This document shows positions 59,701-64,000 of a stretch of DNA of 64,000 nucleotides, piece by piece. A program made the translations under genes and the position numbers. Every line of letters starts with the position of its first letter. The stretch's first letter is position 1. Source of the stretch: an uncultured Oscillospiraceae bacterium (GTDB taxonomy: Bacteria > Bacillota > Clostridia > Oscillospirales > Oscillospiraceae); assembly GCA_947169975.1 (NCBI GenBank), contig CAMVRT010000003.1, forward strand, positions 62,001 through 126,000, in the 5' to 3' direction. The notes below the pieces were generated by a model. The model was not told the DNA's origin. It did not search any database and saw only the letters and a program-made list of their open reading frames with translations.

Positions 59701-60527
59701 GGTCGCTGGAGCTGCCGGAGGACGCGGATCCGGACGCCACCTATGTGGTTTCGGAGGAATACCCGGAGGGTTACGCATACAAGGACGACTACACCTGCGA
59801 GACGGACGGATATACGCTGACCAACACCTGGCACAAGGATCGGTTCACCATCTCCGGCCAGAAGATCTGGAAGGACGATGAGGAAGAAGACCGTCCGGAG
59901 ACCATCACGATCCATCTGCTTGCCGACGGCCAGGAGGTTGCCTCCGCCGTGACGTCCAAGGCCGGCGAGTGGCGGTACAGCTTCCCGGATCAGCCGAAGA
60001 CGAAGGACGGGAAGGCCATCACGTATACCATCGCGGAGGATCCGGTGGAGGGCTACAGGACCAGCTATGACGGCTACAACGTGATCAACACAAGGGCGGA
60101 CAGCAAGCTGGTTCTGAAGATCAGCCGCACAGCTGACGATGCCCGGAAGGAGCAGACCTTCGTGTTCCGGATCGAAGGCGCACAGGCTGAAGCCGGCGAG
60201 GGCAATGGATCCGGCGGTGCCGGTGCGATCTCCCTCCGGGTGATGGCGACGCTTGCCCCGGGCGATACGGAAGGGCGCGTCACCGTGGTCGGACTGCCCG
60301 CCGGGGACTACACCGTCACGGAGGAGAGCGACTGGAGCTGGCGATATGACGCCTCCATCTCCCGGGCCTTCTGCGCGGAAGATGCCGCCGCCTCCGGAGG
60401 GGAGAACGCTCTGATCGACGGCAGGGTACGCATCACCTCCGGCAAGGTCACCCAGGTGTTCTTCGGCGCGGAGCGGGTTGCTCCCTACTGGCTCCACGAT
60501 TGCGGAGACGGCCAGACGATCAAGTAA
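53793..60527 (+). CDS. giant Cna-B-repeat surface adhesin, 2244 aa
   Basis: Signal peptide (about 1-29), a Glu/Pro/Thr-rich stretch, then a large N-terminal region (about 90-620). It is followed by Cna-B-type domains at about 626, 755, 926, 1119, 1230, 1463, 1680, 1920 and 2018, recognised by openings such as ISGQKIWKDDEEEDRPETIT. A FctA-like isopeptide-pilin domain lies at about 1329-1462. Blocks 755-925 and 1680-1920 are expanded Cna-B domains and resemble each other. The Cna-B domain at 1463 carries a helical insert (about 1530-1625). The last domain starts near 2106 and the protein ends GDGQTIK: no LPxTG, TM helix or basic tail. RBS AAGGAG; same operon as the TasA-like gene. Likely forms long, isopeptide-stabilised surface stalks. 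Confidence 0.88.
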   Translation: MKTKLSRRILSLLLMLCMVCTMLPGAVFAEESAQKPETESAVVTETEPVAEPETEPVTVTEAGPEEPETPSQEPSGETVVTATSQTENIVGEVLANAFNTAGEDPEKRAETLEAYPTEKREPSFYEGTGRIRYLGDGGKEPNYLVYRDSFLIISEEAAANYTIEYSDDGLTAFVSPALSEASLKGRTGVVFLRENIGLDEILVFGGELQNNGGTLTVPLKSTDDIAVTELFSDGKLEYDGSAADVPDTRAGVDFDRTPSGTNWSGKITSFEPSWPTARVHVDVWDLEFQLILNLRFDMDFEIETTGSSGGRESATIAGVHIPIKLFTINVIYKLQAEFSETPLVMKGTLTTDMDITMDLIRGISISKYRNPVRFSELRTRNGDVFNRNIQFYIGSELLIQGGFLEIGIDLWLFSVHIGPVLSLNLSNYGGCYVTFRHEKDSFDESELDSQFDIHTCTKTGEEGCVSIHIREVTHYSIYFKVDLYFDDWTFTLYDPGEKTVGERDYYNSYTFGSGWQDGICPHHLYKVPVAVWNDDAMTQPVGGAAVTPLDPIYLSEQERPYYNGITGSDGRTYLFLPFQENFKYTIIASKQLGSEFASGQAQQDDPINDSYNYTVNIILKQDSETKLHVVHNWAIDCDNKDRPNSLSLLIQRRTDPGAAWTTVETIALDANNNWSADYTGEKFDVVAGLIYEYRAVISDMIPAEGSSTTFITRNIKGYTTIGTEAEPDHYTRYYAEYSTVPTDEGLDITITETAMVSVTLNKRWDISDEETGTVPVYLVLEQKPANGWREKARERLVPTEWTPIIHPFSGNATSIRELVYLAILDVESVPAIEDVPLSIGKVSQENNWRTTFMVPKYRNGIKMQFMGSELDGTSIKNLLKNEYDVNVVASVAPFGDFESVPGKAFKEYYDNWKFDIDILNRDADEHTIGGTVEWLYYWSAQKLSVNIHVFDKDGNEVEGSPVYLDKDANSSDCWTWSLTGDGIDRSAEYTITEEYIGGRFDRSYWIPFINGLNVINYDNAGSQAGLRVKAIFEGATEDDDLPDDIPVTATDGDRTSTQNLYKTWDYGVSWHPVLHGMVTISVPEYEGWVAEYKPVEATFYGGTFRLYYLIIYRRQMPVQLHITKYRNTNGDPSVFSPGWFEADVFRNGELIQTVRLERRGTAYRGQIVETDQEGNQLMRLAPDGTRYEYTVVERKTDGYTPSVSMEETMDSGLDTVTLRITNTWIGADRINVVGTVSWEGDEGHEDFRPESVQISVINSRDEYVRTLTVPVSNGTFRARYLPSKDENGNELRYAVLESHARGYTASYSEPVFDENTRNWTCNITNKLTGYTTINVKKAIEGEPGNENEAYSFHIEPNTEADNGEHEFPEPLHSDITINGAGEKKAEFIIDENGLYLYSFKETKGEAEGCVYDGTERLVLIVRTTDSDGSVKFRSWVGKKGDDIAPTDDTTCDTVTFTNVYPNLTVEKKWDIDLENKDRPDSVEVVVQKKNDGKWTTVKLVKLDDDNDWKAPLYIEGYNSDNSSDYRVRELKEETALQELGGQLRDLINQGKDKYDEWLNRLKTEGKTYWDGLPEGIRNAADQGYDKLLDKLNATPQTLYDKLMEQLDFACAEGRIVYDEDDDEVKGKDGDDKPETNAVTYHVGAYASVLSGGTEDAHVTKYSVSYDRDGNTFTITNKAILEIDVIKRWITIGGEDVISLNGDDIPDSAWLVLMCKPKAGALDNAADLASSLGLDLGGVLSYEFPVINPEEGGKDILTTLSELTIGVDVSIIGKLAEKIFGVKIPTVAMDKADKDSDWKATFVVSKYNMGIPMEYKGAELSSEVIRQIVKYITKVDIPVSFNPFDKYISIPTKAIRTFMGITDPGDLLDFSKLTGAALAKVKSLTMDDIQNFGPSTLLDDWHLMANVINIKITWDSEDDNTLHGAKIWKDDEEAKRPDTLTIHIKDGDKDIEGSPIELKKVDFEGQDEWTWSLELPEDADPDATYVVSEEYPEGYAYKDDYTCETDGYTLTNTWHKDRFTISGQKIWKDDEEEDRPETITIHLLADGQEVASAVTSKAGEWRYSFPDQPKTKDGKAITYTIAEDPVEGYRTSYDGYNVINTRADSKLVLKISRTADDARKEQTFVFRIEGAQAEAGEGNGSGGAGAISLRVMATLAPGDTEGRVTVVGLPAGDYTVTEESDWSWRYDASISRAFCAEDAAASGGENALIDGRVRITSGKVTQVFFGAERVAPYWLHDCGDGQTIK

Positions 60528-60548
60528 GACGATCAAGTAATATGAAAC

Positions 60549-60595
60549 AGATCCCCACTTTTGCCTCCGTACGCCGGAGGGCGGAAAGTGGGGAT
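60549..60595 (+). terminator. terminator of the adhesin operon
   Basis: 12-bp perfect arms GATCCCCACTTT/AAAGTGGGGATC enclosing a second stem CCTCCG/CGGAGG, 21 bp after the stop. Confidence 0.85.
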
Positions 60596-60599
60596 CGTT

Positions 60600-61055
60600 C
60601 TCTCTATGAGTCGGCGCGTATTGCCGCCGACAAAGATCTCGGTATGGGCGACGGAAACGGGGCAGCACCTGCTGACAGTTCCGCAGCAGCTCCGGATAGC
60701 TTGTATCCGGCGCGTTGCCGGTCATGATCAGCAGGATCGGGATGGGCTGCCGGTTGCAGCAGGGACAGTCCGCGCTGTAGGTCAGATTTCGAAAAACAGC
60801 CGCTTGCAGAGGGCTCTGAAGGAGGCGGTCCGTTCTCTGCGGGAATTGGGAGCGCCGATGATCCGTCCGTCCGCATTCAGAATGGCGTCCGGGACGGGGT
60901 CCGTCCGTCACGGCAGATGCTGTGTCCTTTGAACCGCTCCGCGGTGGCGCCGGCGGCCTCCGCCGTCTCTGGACGGCTCGGCAATCAGCGTCCCTGCGGT
61001 TCTGCCAATTCCGGGGCCGACATTGAAGGCGCTGTTTTTTGCTCATACTTTGTTC
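60600..61055 (-). pseudogene. decayed flavodoxin-family reductase
   Basis: Pieces in different minus-strand frames match the flavodoxin reductases elsewhere in the window: GIGRTAGTLIAE (phosphate loop region), DAILNADGRIIGAPNS followed by ALCKRLFF (compare AADGLVVGSPVYYG and ALMDRLFY in the 40188 gene), then LIMTGNAPDTSYPELL. At least two frameshifts and one in-frame stop separate them, so no intact product is possible. Confidence 0.55.
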
Positions 61056-61086
61056 CTCCAACCGTCGCCTGTCACGGTTGGGTCAC

Positions 61087-62028
61087 TCACGCCCGGTTGA
61101 ATTTCTCCTTGGGCTGCCTGCAGCGGGGGCATTTCCAGTCCTCGGGAAGGTCCTCAAAAGCCACGCCGTCGTGCTCGGCGGGATCGTAGACGTAGCCGCA
61201 GATGGAGCAGACGTACTTGCCGGTCGCCTCCTGGGCGGTGAAATCCACCTCCGGGAATACCGTCTCTACCGGGTGATCCAGATCCATCACACGCTTTGCC
61301 TCCAGGTTTTCATAGCCCTGGGGCGTGTGGGTGCCGCAATACACCGTGGGATGATTGCGGATGAACTCACGCACTCTGTTCTGGGTCTCACGGGCGGCGG
61401 GCAGATCGTCATACACGACGGACAGCTTATCGGCATACAGCGCCTCATCCACATAGGTGATGTCGCCGTGGAACATATAAAAGAGGCCGTCGTGTTCCAC
61501 GATGACGATGCTGTTGCCGTTAGTGTGGCCCTTGGCCTTGATGAGATAGATGCCGTTGCCAATCTTCTGGCTCTCGGGGAAATTGTAGTACGGGCCGTCC
61601 GTAAACGTCACGGGAACGATATTGTCGATGCCCTGCAGCTCGGCTGCTGACAGCTCATCGGCGTTGACGTAGATCTTCGCGTTGGGGAAGGAGCGCAGCT
61701 CGCCGGAGTGGTCGCTGTGCCGGTGGGTCAGCAGGATCTTCGTCACCTGCTCCGGCTTGTAGCCCAGCGCGGCAAAGGCTTCCATATAGCTGCAGATGTC
61801 CTTGCCGGTATAGGCCACGCTGTTCTCGTCCGGCTTCTCCTCGGGGGTTCCAGCGGGCAGGCCGGTGTCCACCAGGATCACCTCGTCGCCGGTGTCGATG
61901 AGATAGTTCTGCAGGCTGCCCCGATAGCGGACGTTGTGGTCAAACTTCTCCATACCCTCCTCGCCGCCGAAGGCAAAGGGCTGGGTGTAGAACCCGTCTT
62001 TTCTGAATTTGACTGCCTTGATGATCAT
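61087..62028 (-). CDS. metallo-beta-lactamase-fold protein with C-terminal rubredoxin
   Basis: 313 aa. MBL domain with [11 protein letters not shown] (HxHxDH), GHTNGNS and FHGDITY for the dinuclear metal site. The last 45 residues are a complete rubredoxin: [12 protein letters not shown] and [13 protein letters not shown], four Cys. Unlike FprA it has no flavodoxin domain between the two. It may be a hydrolase, or an oxygen/NO or sulfur enzyme that takes electrons from its own rubredoxin. Confidence 0.9.
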   Translation of the reverse strand: MIIKAVKFRKDGFYTQPFAFGGEEGMEKFDHNVRYRGSLQNYLIDTGDEVILVDTGLPAGTPEEKPDENSVAYTGKDICSYMEAFAALGYKPEQVTKILLTHRHSDHSGELRSFPNAKIYVNADELSAAELQGIDNIVPVTFTDGPYYNFPESQKIGNGIYLIKAKGHTNGNSIVIVEHDGLFYMFHGDITYVDEALYADKLSVVYDDLPAARETQNRVREFIRNHPTVYCGTHTPQGYENLEAKRVMDLDHPVETVFPEVDFTAQEATGKYVCSICGYVYDPAEHDGVAFEDLPEDWKCPRCRQPKEKFNRA

Positions 62029-62055
62029 GTCCTTATCCTCCTTATCGCAATAGCT

Positions 62056-62214
62056 TTAATCTCTTCTGTTCTCGGGCTTTACCCAGCAGTGCCACTTGGG
62101 GGCCTTGGGCATGGGCTCGTGCTTCAGCAGGGCCTTGATGACGCGTCTGTGGGTAAACAGACAGCACGCGCAGAGGAGAAGCACCACAATCAGAATAATC
62201 GTTCCGGGTTTCAT
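62056..62214 (-). CDS. 52-aa single-pass membrane peptide
   Basis: N-terminal TM helix (IILIVVLLLCACCLF) followed by a basic, Pro-rich tail with HEPMPKAPKWHCW. GGAGG is 9 bases before the ATG at 62214. It sits 17 bp after the radical SAM stop and 27 bp before the MBL-rubredoxin gene, so all three appear to be one operon. No family recognised. Confidence 0.7.
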   Translation of the reverse strand: MKPGTIILIVVLLLCACCLFTHRRVIKALLKHEPMPKAPKWHCWVKPENRRD

Positions 62215-62231
62215 TTCAATATACCTCCTGT

Positions 62232-63341
62232 TTATTCAGCCTTTCCGGCCACAAGTTTTTCGACAAGTTCGCGTTTTTCATACAAAACGCAGCCGCCCAC
62301 ATGCTCCCCGCTCAGAACACCCTGCTCCTGAAGCTGCCGGAACAGAGGCGAGGCGATGGCCTCTCGCAGGGAGGTGTCCCGGATGTTCACATCAGAATAG
62401 GGGGAGAAGGGACAGGGCTCCGCGCCGCCATGGGAGTTGATGTGGAAAAACTCCCGCCCCGCTGCCATACAGCCTCCCATGGCCAGCTCATCGCCGGGGA
62501 AGGAGAGCAACACCGCTTCGTCATATTTCCGCCGCAGCGCATCCATTGCTTTTGTGAAATATTCCCGCTCCGGGTCACCCGGGGCCAGATGCCTTGCTTC
62601 TTCCGTCACAGGGACAAATTCAACGAAGATCACAAGCTTGCAGCCCTGCTCCATCAGCGTGTCGAGAAACGCCTGGGAGGTGACCTCCCGGATATTCTCC
62701 GTTGTCACCGTGATGGACGCGCCGAAGATCAGACCTTTTTCCTTGAACTTGCGCATATTGTCCGTCAAGCGGTCGTAGATACCGCTTCCCCGGCGCGCAT
62801 CGGTGATCTCCCGTCCGCCCTCGATGCTGAGCACCGGGATCAGGTTGCGGCAGTCATCCAGAAGCTGGAAGTATCGCTCATCTATATAGGTGCCGTTGGT
62901 AAAGATGGGGAAGATGATATGGCCCATGGCGCCGGCTGCCTCGATGATATCCCGCCGGATCATGGGCTCGCCGCCGGCCAGCATGATGAAGCTGACGCCC
63001 AGCTCGTCCGCCTCCCGGAAGATCCGCAGCCACTCCTCACTTGTCAGCTGTGCCACAGGGGGCGCGTCGTTGGTGGCATTGCTGCAGCGGGAATAGCAGC
63101 CCGCACAGTGCAGATTGCAGCTGGATGTAATGCTGGCAATGAGAAAGCCCGGCACATGCAGGCCCTCCCGCTCCAACTTCAGACGTGTTTTGGATGCTTT
63201 TCGGCTTGCCGCAGCAAACTTTGCCATGAAGGCGCTCTCTTTGGGGTTTTTCAGCGTGGCTTTCAATGTGTCGGCAACGATGGCCTCCACGCCGCGCTCA
63301 ATATGCTTCTGCAAGTCAAAGGTGTCGTTGTTTTTCCTCAT
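62232..63341 (-). CDS. radical SAM protein with SPASM-like C-terminus
   Basis: 369 aa. Cluster motif CNLHCAGC (Cx3Cx2C), SAM-binding MLAGGEP, then a C-terminal region with single Cys in GGCMAAG, EPCPF and GGCVLYE that may bind another cluster. GGAGG lies 7 bases before ATG 63341. The substrate is unknown; there is no obvious precursor peptide next to it apart from the 52-aa membrane peptide. Confidence 0.9.
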   Translation of the reverse strand: MRKNNDTFDLQKHIERGVEAIVADTLKATLKNPKESAFMAKFAAASRKASKTRLKLEREGLHVPGFLIASITSSCNLHCAGCYSRCSNATNDAPPVAQLTSEEWLRIFREADELGVSFIMLAGGEPMIRRDIIEAAGAMGHIIFPIFTNGTYIDERYFQLLDDCRNLIPVLSIEGGREITDARRGSGIYDRLTDNMRKFKEKGLIFGASITVTTENIREVTSQAFLDTLMEQGCKLVIFVEFVPVTEEARHLAPGDPEREYFTKAMDALRRKYDEAVLLSFPGDELAMGGCMAAGREFFHINSHGGAEPCPFSPYSDVNIRDTSLREAIASPLFRQLQEQGVLSGEHVGGCVLYEKRELVEKLVAGKAE

Positions 63342-63451
63342 TCATGTGCCTCCATTCGCGTCAGAGCCTTGTCCAGCAGTCGCTTCAGCTGCAGCAGCTC
63401 CTCCTCCGGCAGATCAATAATGAGAATGCTGTGTGCCTTTTCCCTTCTCAC
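63338..63451 (-). pseudogene. short frame, possible MarR-regulator C-terminal remnant
   Basis: 37 codons from GTG at 63451, ending ATGA-coupled to the radical SAM start. The sequence DLPEEELLQLKRLLDKALTR looks like the last helices of a MarR-type regulator. No RBS. Either a remnant or a tiny leader gene. Confidence 0.4.
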
Positions 63452-63458
63452 AGTACCG

Positions 63459-64000
63459 TCAGATGCTGTCGTCCGGGATGCGGTGAGCAAGGCGGTCGTC
63501 CTCGGTGATGGGACGGATCACCCGGCAGGGATTTCCGGCGGCAACGACGCCGGCGGGAATATCCCGGATCACGACGCTGCCTGCGGCGATCATACTGCCC
63601 TCGCCGATGGTCACGCCGCCAATCACCGTCACATTGGCGCCCAGCCAGACGTGGTCACGCAGGGTGATAGGCGCGGAGGTGCCGATCCCCTCCATGCGCT
63701 CATCGGCCAGAAGGGAGTGGCCGGAGCAGGCCAGCACGGTTCCCGGACCGATAAAGGCGCCATGGCCGATGTGGACCGGTGAGGTGTCCAGGATCACACA
63801 GTTGTGGTTCATGATCATCACCCCGTGGACGTGGATGTTGAACCCATAGTCACATTGGAAGGTGGGCTGGATAAACGTATGTGGCTGACACGTGCCCAGC
63901 AGTTCGTGGAGAATACGGGATCGCCGCGCACCGTCATCCGGGGCAGTTTGATTGTATTCCCAGCACAGCTTCTTTGCCTTCTTCTGCAGCTCGTGAGGCA
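63459..64000 (-). CDS. hexapeptide-repeat O-acetyltransferase (maltose/nodulation type), partial
   Basis: The open frame runs off the window edge, so the N-terminus is missing. It includes the typical acetyl-transferase start region (SRILHELLGTC, FQCDYGFNIHVHG) and left-handed beta-helix repeats (VHIGHGAFIGPGTVLAC, HVWLGANVTVIGGVTIGEGS), ending GNPCRVIRPITEDD. The acceptor His lies in NHNCVILD/CSGHSLL. Likely CoA-dependent acetylation of sugars. Confidence 0.88.
   Translation of the reverse strand, partial: PHELQKKAKKLCWEYNQTAPDDGARRSRILHELLGTCQPHTFIQPTFQCDYGFNIHVHGVMIMNHNCVILDTSPVHIGHGAFIGPGTVLACSGHSLLADERMEGIGTSAPITLRDHVWLGANVTVIGGVTIGEGSMIAAGSVVIRDIPAGVVAAGNPCRVIRPITEDDRLAHRIPDDSI

Noticed and set aside
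53793-60527. Sortase anchor (LPxTG) in the adhesin
   Set aside because: I looked at the last 150 residues and found no LPxTG-like motif, hydrophobic helix or basic tail.
57423-61061. 1212-aa open frame on the minus strand opposite the adhesin
   Set aside because: It mirrors the codon structure of the adhesin, has no RBS, domain or signal, and runs across a terminator and a decayed gene. It is a GC-driven shadow.
1-64000. CRISPR arrays and rRNA genes
   Set aside because: No set of regularly spaced 25-40 bp repeats and no rRNA-like sequence was seen.

Overview
The window looks like the chromosome of a moderately GC-rich, strictly anaerobic Clostridia-type gut Firmicute, probably an Oscillospiraceae relative. 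This is inferred from the gene mix (SpoIIE-type partner switching, rubredoxin, flavodoxins, radical SAM, LytTR and AgrC-like regulators), the GGAGG-type ribosome sites and the TTGACA/TATAAT promoters. No rRNA or species marker is present.

Bases 126-19978 are an integrated mobilizable element of about 19.85 kb. It sits in the anticodon loop of a tRNA-Leu(CAA) gene. The chromosomal tRNA is split into a 5' half (95-134) and a 3' half (19979-20025), both ending at the 9-bp core ACTCAAAAT. The element carries a complete, different tRNA-Leu(CAA) gene at 287-373, just inside attL and downstream of the old tRNA promoter. The left arm holds an IS3 relic, a frameshifted tyrosine integrase, an excisionase, a MobA relaxase with a nested out-of-frame gene, MobC, a probable oriT region and a RepA-like ATPase. 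Divergent from these is a two-gene operon. Its first gene encodes a 991-aa single-chain RNA polymerase-like protein with a GADFDGDEV double-psi barrel motif, the catalytic signature shared by eukaryotic RDR/QDE-1 RNA polymerases, YonO and the beta' subunit. The rest of the element is cargo: a LexA-family repressor with its own operator, a zinc ribbon, a papain-like lipoprotein peptidase, two hydrolases, a two-component system, a DUF3796/XRE pair, decayed redox genes, a second excisionase and attR.

Bases 20026-31712 hold a partner-switching operon (STAS protein, SpoIIE-type phosphatase, and a STAS-kinase-RsbW fusion). Next is an operon of a zinc-ribbon membrane protein, an ABC ATPase, two permeases, a lipoprotein paralogue of the first gene, and a second small lipoprotein.

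Bases 31730-36192 hold a reverse-transcriptase locus: a small hypothetical gene, a 146-nt structured segment closed by a perfect 19-bp inverted repeat, a group II-like RT with YSDD, and a secreted membrane-anchored protein. A catalytically degenerate E2-like acyltransferase is divergent from it. Bases 36209-39878 encode a heterodimeric ABC exporter.

Bases 40188-49762 are a redox and stress neighbourhood with four flavodoxin-like proteins, an aldo/keto reductase with Fe-S domain, hydrolases, a carboxymuconolactone decarboxylase-like protein, a LysR regulator and a TetR regulator. Both regulators have recognisable operator/promoter sites.

Bases 50101-60595 are a surface-structure module. An AgrC-like kinase and LytTR response regulator precede a strong promoter with 18-bp direct repeats, a TasA-like fibre protein and a 2244-aa Cna-B adhesin that has no visible sortase signal. 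The end (60600-64000) has a decayed flavodoxin, an MBL-rubredoxin protein, a 52-aa membrane peptide, a radical SAM/SPASM protein and a partial hexapeptide acetyltransferase.
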